Shown here piece by piece: positions 1 through 9,773 of a stretch of 64,000 bases of DNA. Source of the stretch: a bacterium (GTDB lineage Bacteria; Hinthialibacterota; Hinthialibacteria; H5-UNCL2); assembly GCA_015075175.1 (NCBI GenBank), contig JABTUV010000003.1, forward strand, positions 1-64,000, given 5' to 3'. Each line of letters opens with the position of its first letter. The stretch's first letter is position 1. The position numbers and the translations under genes were made by a program. The notes beneath the pieces were generated by a model, which ran no database searches, had not been told where the DNA came from, and saw only the letters and a list, made by a program, of their open reading frames with translations.

Positions 1-3000
1 CCAACGTCATATTCCGCTTCCGATTGTTCTCGGACGCCAATCCGAACACGGTGGGCGACGGCTGGTACATCGACGACATCGTGGTGGAGACGAACACGGG
101 GGACTTTGACTATCAGTCGGCAACCACGCGCGACACCAGCAACACGTACACTTTGCCGGGACGCTACAACCCGACGCTGGAGGTGCGGGACGCGGACGGG
201 TTCGTGGCGACCGCGTCGGCGTCGCTGCGCGTCCTGTCCGCGCCGGCGGTGGAACTGGTTTCGCCCGCCTCGGGAGCGGTGTATCGCTCGGCCACGGTCG
301 AGTTTTTCGCCTTCGGGTTCGACGTGGACGGATTGATCGTCAAGTACGAGTGGGACTTCGAGGCGGACGGAACGTATGATCTCACGCTGACGTCGCCGAC
401 GCGGGTGGCGCACACCTATGCGGGCGAGGGCGCCCGCGCCGCGCGGCTGCGGGCGACGGACGACTCGGGGCTTATGGTCGTGGTGGAGACGAACTTCGCC
501 ATCAAGACCCGCCCGCTCACGGCCGAGCTGGCGGCCACCCCCAACAGCGGGAACATCCCGCTCAACGTGCAGCTGGCGGCCAGTTACCTTCCCCCGGATC
601 GCGACATCGTGTCCTCGCGTTGGGACGTGGACGGCGACGGGACGGACGATTTCATCTATTCGGGCAAGCCCGGTCGCGTGCTGGACGTGCCCTCCAGTGC
701 CAACACCACCACGCTGGCGGCCCGCAACCTGATCGACGGCGGCACGGCATCCGGTCAGGGCTGGCAGTCCGGCACCATCTCGCAGTATCCCGCGGATATT
801 CTGCTGGAACTGCACGGCGGGGGGGTGTGGATGATCGACCGCTTCGTGATCGAGCCCCGTTTCGGCGGCGCCAACGCCAACTTCCAGCCGAAAGATTGCC
901 AGCTGCTGGTCTCGGCGGGCGACCTGGTACACGGATTCGTGCCGGTGCAGAGTTTCACGCTCCCGCCGGGCAGCGGCCTGACCGCACTGACGTTTCCGCC
1001 GGTATTGGCGCGGTACGTGAAGCTGCGCGTGTTCGGAAACGTGGCGGGGTCGAACACCCTGGCCATCGGCGAGTTGGGGGTGTACGCGGGGGCGGAGAAC
1101 ATCATCACGTCCGTGCCCACGGCGAGCAGTCACAGTTACTCGGCCTCGGGGACGTTCCTGCCCAGGGTGACGCTGCAGGATGCGGAAGGCAACACCGCGC
1201 GCGCCTCGGCGCGCGTGGACGCGCTGGTCTCCAACCGCGTCACCGCCACGCTGACCTTCACGTCCGTCCGGCCCAAGGTCAACGAAGACGTGTTCTTCTC
1301 CGGCGACGGAACCACCCCCGGCTCGACCCTGGCGCGCTTCGAGTACGATCTGGACGGCGACGGGGTTTTTGAAGTCATCGACGACACCGCCGGCGTGCTG
1401 GATTCCTTCACCCGGCAGGAAAACACCAGTTCGCGCAAGGCCGCCAACCTGATCGACGGCCGCAACACCAGCGGGTTCCGCTGGGGCTCGGGGACCATCC
1501 CCTCGCCCACGACGGAGAGCGAGTTCGTCTTTCATTTCGCCGGGCTGGCGACGAAGAACATCGACACAGTCGTGATCGATCCCGTGTCCGATTACGGCGC
1601 GAACGCGCAAGTGAAAAACTTCAGCGTGGAGGTCTCGGTCACCTCGGCGACGCAGGGCTTTTCGCCGGTGGGCAGCTTCACACTGGAGCAGACCTCGGCC
1701 TTGCAGGCGTTTCGTTTCACGTCAACGCCCGCCAAGTGGGTCAAGCTGCGGGCGCTGGAGAGCTACGGCGACACGCGCATGGGCATGGCCGAGTTCCGCG
1801 TGCAGGAGACCGGCACGGGCGACAACCTCCTGACCATCGACGGGGACACGGTGCAACGTTACGCGGCCGTGGGCAGCTATCCGGTCACATTGAAGGTGGT
1901 GGACGCGCTGGCCCGCTCGGCCACCGCCATGGTCATCGTGGACGTGGATCCGCCCAGCCGCGATGACATCCATATCTGGATGGCCAACCAGGACGCCAGC
2001 CTGTTTCGCACCGATGTCAACGGCGTGGTGACCAAGGACGTGCGCGGATTCAGCAGCACCTTCGGAGTCGCCGTGGATCGGCAGCGCAACCACGTCTGGG
2101 TCAGCGACCAGACCAAGGACCAAGTGTTCGTCATCAGCCGCGACGTGCCCGCCTCCGGCTACAACGTCACCACCTCCACCGGTTCGCACAAGGTGTTGTC
2201 GGGCTTTTTGCGGCCCAGCCAGCCCATCATTGATCCGGCCAACGGCTTCGCCTGGATCGGCGACATCGACCGCAACGCCATCTATGTCATCGATCCGGCG
2301 GCGCCGGACGGTTACAACGTCAACACCGGCAGCGGCTTCCATCGCGCCATTCTGGGTTTGAACGGGCCGTATCTCATGGACTGGGACACCGGCTACGACG
2401 CGGTGTGGGTGGCCGAATACGACAATAACTACGTGTACAAGATCGACCGCAACGCGCCGGCAGGCTATAGCGTCGCCTCCGGCACGACGGCGCACCTGCG
2501 CTACAGCGGCTTCAACCGCCCCTATTCCGTCGCAGTGGATCGCCAGCGTGACTTGATCTACATCACGGAGTACCTGGGCGACGCGCTGGTGCAGTTCATG
2601 GGCACGCCGCCTGACAATTACAACATCGACGCCGACAGCGGGTATCATCGCATCCGCACGGGCATCGACGGAGCGCGCGGGCTGTCGCTGGACCCGCGGA
2701 CGGGCAACGTGCTGGTATGCGCGGAGATCGGCGACTACATCCAGTGGTACACCCCGGAGCTGTCGCCGATCCTGGCAGTATCCGGCTACAACGGGCCCAA
2801 CTTCTCGATCTTCAATGAGCGGACGGGCGAAATCTATCTCACGCTGAACGCGGCGCGTCAATACCATCGCGTCTCTGTCGGCGGGCAGAGCATGACCATG
2901 CTGGGCAGCCGTCCCAACACGGAGTATCTGGCGCTGGACCAGCCGGAGCGCGATGCCGGCCAGGATCCGCAGGTGGCGTTGTCGGCGGCGCCGCGGGTGG

Positions 3001-6000
3001 GCGCGCTCCCGCACACGGTCAACTTCAGCGCCGCCGCCTCCGATCCCAACGGTCCCATCGCCCGCTACAACTGGGATTTCGACGGGGACGGCCACGTGGA
3101 CCAGACGGCGACCGGCGGCAACACCGCGCAGTACGTCTATCGCAACGAGGCGACCCGGTTCGCGCTGGCGGAGGTGATCGACGGAGACGGGCGCACGGCG
3201 CGCGACTGGCAGGTCATAGGTTCGGGCGAGTTCCGGCTGGACTTGGTCGCCAATCCGTCGTCGGGCCACGGCTCGCTCGCCGTGGCGCTGACGGCGCCGG
3301 CCTACTCGCCGCGGGGCGTGGTGCGCTACCAGTGGGACCTTGACGGCGACGGGCTGTTCGAGGCGGAGACGAGCGGACCCACCACCAACACGACCCTGAA
3401 TCGCGCGGGCGAGCACGTGTTGCGCGTGCGCGCGGAGGACGGAGGCGGCGAGTTCCGGGACGCTTCCGCACGCGTGGTGCTGGTCGACACGCCGCCGACC
3501 GTTTCCTTCAACGCCTCGCCCCTGCAGGGCACGCGCCCGCTGCGCGTCAATTTCTCCGGCTCCGCCAGCGACTCCGACGGCACTGTGGTCGCGTTGATGG
3601 CCGACCTGGACGGCGACGGCGCCATCGACATGATGGGGCCCACCTTCCCGAGTACGGCGCAGACGTTTGACCTGGTCGGCACGGTCACCGCCACCCTCTA
3701 CGCAGTGGACAACGCGGGCCTCGTAGGCAGCCTGTCGCGCGTCATCACCGTGCAGCCGAGGGCCACCACGTTGGTCGCCCAGGCGACTCCCACCAAGGCC
3801 AACGTGGGCGACACGGTCCAGTTTAACGCGCTCGTCTCGGCCGACGTTCCGATCGTCGAGTACGGCTGGGACTTCGACGGCAACGGCAAGGTGGACCAGA
3901 CATCTTCCACCAGCCCCGCCATGCCGCGCGTCTACTCGGCGACGGGCTTCTACGGAGCGGTGCTGTACGCGACCGACAGCGTGGCGCGTGTCGTAACGGC
4001 CAGGGTGTTTCTCAACGTGCGCCCCGCGGGCACGCCCTTCGCCGTGGCCGAGGCGATCCCGGACGAAATCCAATTGGGATTCTCGACCCAGCTGCATTCG
4101 GAGAAATCCAGCGATCCGGGCGGCTCCATCACCAACTATCGCTGGCATCTGGATCCCACGCTGGCGTGGATATACGACCAGAGCACGAGCCGCTTGACCT
4201 CGATGGCAGCGGACGGCAGTCGCATCACTTTTCCCGATGTGACCTCGACGGTTTATGACATGGCGGTGGACCCGACCAACGGCGATTTGTGGCTCAGCTC
4301 GGCTTCCGGCCAAGTCTGGCGCTGCAATCGGCAGGGGGCGCCGGTGGCCAAGATCACGCACGTCGGACCGCGCAACATCGTGGTGGACGCCACGCGGGGT
4401 GTGGTGTGGGTGGCCGATTATAGCAACAGCCGCGTGGTGCGCATGTCGCGCAGCGTGCCCGACGGCTACAGCATCAACAATTCGACGGGACTGCATACCG
4501 TTCTGACGGGCATCACGCGTCCCGAGTATCTGGGCCTGGACCGGCGCGACGGCTCCGTGTGGGTGATGGATGTGAACGCCCGGATTCTTTACAAGGTCTC
4601 TCCCGACGGCACGCAGATTCTACGCACCATCACCGGCTGGTCGGGGAACGGCGGCATGGCGGTGGACGCGGATCGCGGGGTGATATGGCTCACCAACCGC
4701 AGTCCGAACACCCTGTGGCGGCTGTCGCCCAACGTTCCGGACGGTTACAACCTGGCTTCGGCGACGGCCTTCCACACTGTCCTGTCGGGCCTTGCCGGGC
4801 CTGCGCAGATCGGGGTGATTCCCCAGAGCGGTCAGTTGTGGCTGGTCAGCGTCAACGGCAGAGAGGCGCTGCGCATCAACGCGACGGGGACGGCCGTCCT
4901 GCAGCGACTGCCGTTCTTCACCAATCCGAACGCGCTCGCGGTTCTGCCCGAGGATGGAGCAGTGCTGATATCGGACAACACCGACCGCACCATCCAGGGG
5001 TTCACGACCGGCGGCGAGCGCTTCCTGTCGACCACGACGGCGGGCACCGTGAGCGTGATCACACCCGCCTGGCGCAACAACTACGTGGACAGCACCACGC
5101 CGACGCCGCGCGAGGTCGCGCCTCTGTTGGCCGGCGACATGGCATACGAGCTGGTCGTCACGGACAACTCGGGCAATACGGACCGGGACGCGGCCTCGCT
5201 GACGGTGGTGCGCGGCGTGCGGCCGGTGGCGCTGCCGTCGGCTTATCCGACACGCGGCCCGGCGCCGCTCACCGTCAACTTCGTGGCCAACGGCTACGAT
5301 CCCGACGGCACCCTCTTCTATCTGCGTTGGGATTACGACGGCAACGGCACCAACGACTACTCCAACCAGACCACCGCCACTTCCAATTACACCTACACGA
5401 CGCCGGGAGTGTACGACGCGGCGCTTACGGTGGAAGACATCGACGGCAACTCGGACCAGAAGTCGGTACGCATCACGGTCGACCCGCCGGACTTGACGGT
5501 GACGGCGCGGGCGGCGCCCGAGACTGGACCGGCGCCTCTCACGGTGGTGTTCTACGCTGAAATGCCGCAGACCACCGCCGTGGTGACGCTGTTCGAGTGG
5601 GACTTTGACGGGGACGGGACGTTCGACTCTTCGTCGCCCACCTCGCCGGTAGCCCTGTACACGTACCAGACGCCGGGCGCCTATTCGGCGCGATTGCGCG
5701 TGAGCGGTACGGGCAATCAGCAGATCACCGATTCGGTATCGGTGACGGTGCTGGATCCGCGTTTCCCGACCGCCATTGCGGCCGCCGACCCGGTGGCGGG
5801 CGGGGCGCCGTTGGTGGTCAACTTCACCGGCAGGGGCGTGGATCGCGACGGCACGGTCGAGCTGTTCGAGTGGGACTTTGACGGCGACGGGACGTTTGAC
5901 TACAGCAGCTCCTCCAGCGGCGACACGCTGTTCACGTACCAGGATCCGGGCCACTTCCCCGCGCGCCTGCGCGTCACGGACAACGATGGGTTCTTCGGGG

Positions 6001-6962
6001 AGGCGGTGGTGGACATCGACGTTACGGCGGGTTTCAGCGCCGCCTGGAACGTGGAGGCGTTCGATCCCCTGCGCGGCCAGGGCGCGGAACTGGCCTCCGC
6101 CCTGGTCCGTCCCACCAGCATGACGGCGCGCATCCTGACCCGTCAGGGCCTGCCGGTGCGCACGCTCGTATCGGGTGCCAACCGCGCCGCCGGCGTCCAC
6201 ATCGACACCTGGGACGGCCGCAACCAGCAGGGCCAGATCGTTTCGCCCGGCAGCTATCTCTTCGTCGTTGACTATGAGCAGGGCGGCGTGCTCTCCAGCT
6301 TCGATCTCTCCGGCACCGGCGCAACCAACTATGAGACGCCGTCGGTGACTTATCCCGCCAACTTCAATCCGCTGGAGAATCGCTTCCTGTACGCGCAGTT
6401 CGTGCTTTCCAAGCCCTCCGAGCTGACTTCGTACATTCCACCGTGGACGGGGCGGGCCAACTTCCCCATCCGCACCATTTATCTGCGCGAGCCGTTCAAG
6501 AGCGGCAACGTGGTGGTGGTGTGGGACGGCACGTCCGACACGGGCACGGTAGTGCCGCCGGGCGACTACCTGCAGGCGATTCTGGCCTGGAGATTGCCGC
6601 AGAACGCCGTGATCGTGGCCAGCCGGCCGGTGATCTCCGACTGGCGCTCGGAGCCGGTATATCTCGTGCCCGGTCCCAATCCATACCAGTCGGCGACGGG
6701 CGAATACGTCAAGACGGCGGTGCAATTCACGCTTTCCAAGGACGCGGACGTGGAGGGCATCATTTACGACCAAAGCAACATCGAAGTAGCCCGGGTGGCG
6801 CAGCCCGGGGCGAGCGCGGGCCAGGTGGTGATGTCCTGGGACGGTCGGCGCAGCACGGGCGAGCTGGCCGCGCCCGGCCTGTACCACATGAAACTGGTGG
6901 CGACCGTACCACCCGGCTTGCAGTCGCCGGTCGTGAACGCGATCATCAAGGTAGTCTATTAG
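1..6962 (+). CDS. Giant secreted PKD/NHL/discoidin-like/FlgD-like surface protein, 5' partial
   Basis: The frame is open from the first bases of the window, so the true start lies upstream; about 2,319 residues are visible. In order I see the end of an immune-inhibitor-like beta domain (GDGWYIDDI), a PKD repeat, two discoidin-like domains (about nt 690-1095 and 1415-1810, each with an NLIDG start and a YVKLR/WVKLR end), a six-bladed NHL-type propeller (about 1965-2930), several PKD repeats with the DxDGDG calcium-type signature, a second NHL-type propeller (about 4160-5040), more PKD repeats (5220-6020), and FlgD-like Ig domains at the C-terminus (6100-6960, each with a WDG.. motif). PKD and discoidin folds usually bind ligands or space domains on the cell surface, and FlgD-like C-termini often act as sorting tails. 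It is the first visible gene of a long + strand operon; its stop lies 7 nt before the next start. Confidence 0.85.
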   Translation, partial: NVIFRFRLFSDANPNTVGDGWYIDDIVVETNTGDFDYQSATTRDTSNTYTLPGRYNPTLEVRDADGFVATASASLRVLSAPAVELVSPASGAVYRSATVEFFAFGFDVDGLIVKYEWDFEADGTYDLTLTSPTRVAHTYAGEGARAARLRATDDSGLMVVVETNFAIKTRPLTAELAATPNSGNIPLNVQLAASYLPPDRDIVSSRWDVDGDGTDDFIYSGKPGRVLDVPSSANTTTLAARNLIDGGTASGQGWQSGTISQYPADILLELHGGGVWMIDRFVIEPRFGGANANFQPKDCQLLVSAGDLVHGFVPVQSFTLPPGSGLTALTFPPVLARYVKLRVFGNVAGSNTLAIGELGVYAGAENIITSVPTASSHSYSASGTFLPRVTLQDAEGNTARASARVDALVSNRVTATLTFTSVRPKVNEDVFFSGDGTTPGSTLARFEYDLDGDGVFEVIDDTAGVLDSFTRQENTSSRKAANLIDGRNTSGFRWGSGTIPSPTTESEFVFHFAGLATKNIDTVVIDPVSDYGANAQVKNFSVEVSVTSATQGFSPVGSFTLEQTSALQAFRFTSTPAKWVKLRALESYGDTRMGMAEFRVQETGTGDNLLTIDGDTVQRYAAVGSYPVTLKVVDALARSATAMVIVDVDPPSRDDIHIWMANQDASLFRTDVNGVVTKDVRGFSSTFGVAVDRQRNHVWVSDQTKDQVFVISRDVPASGYNVTTSTGSHKVLSGFLRPSQPIIDPANGFAWIGDIDRNAIYVIDPAAPDGYNVNTGSGFHRAILGLNGPYLMDWDTGYDAVWVAEYDNNYVYKIDRNAPAGYSVASGTTAHLRYSGFNRPYSVAVDRQRDLIYITEYLGDALVQFMGTPPDNYNIDADSGYHRIRTGIDGARGLSLDPRTGNVLVCAEIGDYIQWYTPELSPILAVSGYNGPNFSIFNERTGEIYLTLNAARQYHRVSVGGQSMTMLGSRPNTEYLALDQPERDAGQDPQVALSAAPRVGALPHTVNFSAAASDPNGPIARYNWDFDGDGHVDQTATGGNTAQYVYRNEATRFALAEVIDGDGRTARDWQVIGSGEFRLDLVANPSSGHGSLAVALTAPAYSPRGVVRYQWDLDGDGLFEAETSGPTTNTTLNRAGEHVLRVRAEDGGGEFRDASARVVLVDTPPTVSFNASPLQGTRPLRVNFSGSASDSDGTVVALMADLDGDGAIDMMGPTFPSTAQTFDLVGTVTATLYAVDNAGLVGSLSRVITVQPRATTLVAQATPTKANVGDTVQFNALVSADVPIVEYGWDFDGNGKVDQTSSTSPAMPRVYSATGFYGAVLYATDSVARVVTARVFLNVRPAGTPFAVAEAIPDEIQLGFSTQLHSEKSSDPGGSITNYRWHLDPTLAWIYDQSTSRLTSMAADGSRITFPDVTSTVYDMAVDPTNGDLWLSSASGQVWRCNRQGAPVAKITHVGPRNIVVDATRGVVWVADYSNSRVVRMSRSVPDGYSINNSTGLHTVLTGITRPEYLGLDRRDGSVWVMDVNARILYKVSPDGTQILRTITGWSGNGGMAVDADRGVIWLTNRSPNTLWRLSPNVPDGYNLASATAFHTVLSGLAGPAQIGVIPQSGQLWLVSVNGREALRINATGTAVLQRLPFFTNPNALAVLPEDGAVLISDNTDRTIQGFTTGGERFLSTTTAGTVSVITPAWRNNYVDSTTPTPREVAPLLAGDMAYELVVTDNSGNTDRDAASLTVVRGVRPVALPSAYPTRGPAPLTVNFVANGYDPDGTLFYLRWDYDGNGTNDYSNQTTATSNYTYTTPGVYDAALTVEDIDGNSDQKSVRITVDPPDLTVTARAAPETGPAPLTVVFYAEMPQTTAVVTLFEWDFDGDGTFDSSSPTSPVALYTYQTPGAYSARLRVSGTGNQQITDSVSVTVLDPRFPTAIAAADPVAGGAPLVVNFTGRGVDRDGTVELFEWDFDGDGTFDYSSSSSGDTLFTYQDPGHFPARLRVTDNDGFFGEAVVDIDVTAGFSAAWNVEAFDPLRGQGAELASALVRPTSMTARILTRQGLPVRTLVSGANRAAGVHIDTWDGRNQQGQIVSPGSYLFVVDYEQGGVLSSFDLSGTGATNYETPSVTYPANFNPLENRFLYAQFVLSKPSELTSYIPPWTGRANFPIRTIYLREPFKSGNVVVVWDGTSDTGTVVPPGDYLQAILAWRLPQNAVIVASRPVISDWRSEPVYLVPGPNPYQSATGEYVKTAVQFTLSKDADVEGIIYDQSNIEVARVAQPGASAGQVVMSWDGRRSTGELAAPGLYHMKLVATVPPGLQSPVVNAIIKVVY

Positions 6963-6969
6963 GAGGCGC

Positions 6970-8736
6970 ATGATGCGACAGAGGCTCTACTCCTTTACGA
7001 TGAACGCCATGCTGCGGGGGATGCTGGTCCTGGCGGCGGGCGCCATGCTGGCGGGCGGGGCGGCGGCGTTCGACTATCCGCCGTTCGACACCGGCCACAA
7101 CTTCTCCGGCAATCCCGGCGGGCCGGGCGGCGGCGGGCCGGGCGGCGGGGCGGCGGCGGCGATCCGGTCATCATCAAGACCGGCAACTTGCGCCCATGAC
7201 ACGCTGGACTGGGCCTTCCATCAGCGCGGCCTGCCGCTGGAAATCCGCCGCTTTTATCACTCTGACGATTTCTATGACGGCCCCTTCGGCTTCGGCTGGC
7301 ACCTGGGGCTGCTATGGTCGGCGATTCCGGTCAGGTCGGCCACGCAGAGCTTCGTCATCATCCGGCGCGGCGACGGGCTGCGCGTCACCTTACGCGGAAC
7401 ACGCTGGGCCAGTACGTGCCGGAGGCTGGTTATGACACGCTCACGCCCGAGGGCGCCGGCTGGCGGCTTTCCACCGGCGACGGCACCCTCTATCGCTTCA
7501 ACGAGGCCGGCCGGCCGACGCGCGGCGAAAAGGACGGCTTCGGCGTGGTCTTTAACTATGACGCCGCCGGCCGCCTCGCCTCCATCACCAGCGACGCCAG
7601 CCAGACTCTCTACTTCGCCTACGATCCCAACTACAACATCCGCCGCATCTACGACTGGACCGGCCGCGAGACCAAGTATGAGTACGACGCCGCCGGCAAC
7701 CTCACCGCCTACGTGGACCGCGAAGGCTACCGCATATGGCACATGCGTACGACTCAACCACAATCTCCTGTCGCGCAAGAGCCGTCGTGGTTTCACCTTT
7801 CCCACCAATCAATACGACAGCCTGCGCCGCGTCACCACGCAGAACTACGCCGACGGGCGCCTGACGTTTCAGTACAGTCCCGGCACCAACACTACCCGGC
7901 TGACCAATCAGGCCAATCGCACGATTACCTACATTTACAATGAGGCCGGCAAGCCGGTGGAAATCCGGGACCCGGACAACAACGCGTGATCAGGTTCACT
8001 TACGACGCCAATTTGAACCGGACCAGTTACACCGATCCGGCTGGTCGCACCACTACGTATTCTTACGACCTTTTCGGGCGGCTTGCGACTGTGACGCAAC
8101 CGTCCGGGACTCAGATTTGGATATCAATATCATCCTGCTCATGGATTGCTTTCTTCCGTGACAAGCACCGCCAATGTGGCGTACAGTTACCAATATGACG
8201 GCATGGGACGCTTGACGCAGGTCAACATGCCGGGAAATCAGACGGCCACGTTCAGTTATAACGGAAACCAGATCACCATCAACGGGCCGGCGGGCAGCTC
8301 GGTCTACACGCTCAACGGCAATGGGTGGATCGCCTCGATGCGGAAGAACGGCGGACCGGTGGAGAGTTACACCTATGACGCGATCGGCAACTTGGTGGGT
8401 TCCAGCCGGCCGGGCGCGAGCATGGTCTACGCCTATACCGCGCGCGACCGACTGGCCGCCGCCACCGACAACGTCGGCTCCGCCACGTATTTCTTCTATA
8501 ACGCCGAAAACAGTCTGGAGCGCGTCGTCTATCCCGGCGGGAGTGAAGACGTCTTCAGTACGACCAGTATAATCGCCTCTCAATCCATGCAGTTGTCAGG
8601 TCGACTGGATCTCTTGAACTACAATCCGACGGAGGGCGTGGAGCAGGAATTCCTTGCCACGGTGGGACAATACGTCATCTCGGAGTACTTCGGCTCGGTC
8701 TGGAACTGGGGCGCGGTACTGGCGGGGTTGCCATAA
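6970..8736 (+). CDS. YD-repeat (RHS-like) secreted protein, frameshifted
   Basis: An AGGAGG at 6961-6966 precedes the ATG. The N-terminus has a signal peptide ending near AAAF, followed by a Gly/Pro-rich linker. The body carries the RHS N-terminal signature (RRFYHSDDFYDGPFGFGW) and then YD repeats such as YDAAGRLASITSD, YEYDAAGNLTAYVDREG, YDANLNRTSYTDPAGR and YDAIGNLVGSS. Single-base frameshifts are needed near 7150, 7390, 7740, 7985 and 8130, so the repeats fall in different frames. The last 40 residues are not a recognisable toxin domain. The gene sits between the giant PKD protein and a secreted hypothetical protein, both on the same strand, so a surface role fits better than a polymorphic toxin. 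It could be a pseudogene, or an intact gene with sequencing indels. Confidence 0.75.
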
Positions 8737-8751
8737 GGAGGTCACAGGATC

Positions 8752-9706
8752 ATGTCTTGGAAGTTGCGCATCGTTCTGATTCTCTCGCTGGGCGCGGTCG
8801 TAGTGGCGGGTCCGTGGGCGGCCGAACTGAAGTACGTGTTCGTGCCCGGCAGCACGGCGGATACACGATTTCCACCAACGCCGTGCAGGTGATGTCGCGG
8901 GAAGGCGGCGATCTGCCGGAGACCGTCTCCTACGCGCAGACCTACGGGATCGTGAACCGGGTCGTCAGCCAGCCGGCGCCCGCGGCCAGGGGTCGAGTCG
9001 AGACCACCTTCAAGTCGCTCAACGTCCAGATGACGGCGGGCGGCGCGACGACGTCTACAACTCGCAGACTACCGCCACGCCGCCCAATCCTTCATCTCGC
9101 TGGCGGCGCTGGTGGGACGAAGTACAGCGTGGACGTTACGGACCAAGGGGCGCGGTGGTAGCCGTATCGGGGCTGGCGGAGCTGCAGCAGCATCTTCTGG
9201 ACGCGGACCCCAGCAGCAAGCTCTCGGCCAACTATGACATGGGGGCGCTGTTGGACGACGTGACCACGACGGGCTCGGTGCAATTGCCGCCGGGCAACGT
9301 GTCGCCGGGCGCGACCTGGACCTCGACGCAGAACGTGGCCACGCCCTTTACCGGCAATATCGTGGTTACGGCCACTTTCACCTATACGGCCGACGAGCAG
9401 GTCGGGGGCCTGAACACCGCCAAGATCGACTTCCAGTTGTCGGCGCGGTCCACCGGACAGGCGACGCCGGTCAAACTGCTCTCGGTCGCCGGCAGCCAGA
9501 TCGAGACGCGCACGGACCTGGACTTGTCCGGCAGCGGCACGCTTAACCTGGCGCTGGCGGAGGGGATTGTAGTCAAGATGACCTGGAACGGCACGCTGGT
9601 GACGGGCGGCGCGGCCGCCATGCTGGTCGGCCCCGAGACCCAGACTCAGCAGACCACCAGCCGCGTGACCATCAGCCAGACCATGAATCTGGCCGGCCGC
9701 TCGTAG
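8752..9706 (+). CDS. Secreted hypothetical protein (DUF6263-like), frameshifted
   Basis: An AAGGAGG at 8734-8740 precedes ATG 8752, which starts a clear signal peptide (MSWKLRIVLILSLGAVVVAG, cleavage near WAAE). The frame breaks near 8865 and again near 9050. After that a single frame runs to 9706 and ends with the pattern of an exported beta-rich protein (PPGNVSPGATW, FTYTADEQVGG, IDFQLSARSTG). The order of features resembles families such as DUF6263 (KY.v.vtd start, a PG..W centre and two long beta-rich halves), but this is a weak visual match and no function follows from it. It lies 15 nt after the YD-repeat gene and 67 nt before the radical-SAM gene, so it is probably part of the same transcript. 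Confidence 0.6.
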
Positions 9707-9773
9707 TTGCGCGGCGTGCCCGGCCCGCCGGTAGGAATGCCGGCGGTGCGGAATTGATCGAGGAGGAGTGTGC

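Noticed and set aside
1722-4496. A 924-residue reverse frame opposite the PKD gene
   Set aside because: It is a GC-rich shadow of the PKD/NHL coding strand: His/Arg/Val-rich, without domains, while the + strand shows clear PKD and NHL repeats.
6970-8736. Polymorphic RHS toxin with a C-terminal toxin domain and immunity gene
   Set aside because: No toxin domain and no small immunity gene follow; the next gene encodes a secreted beta-rich protein.
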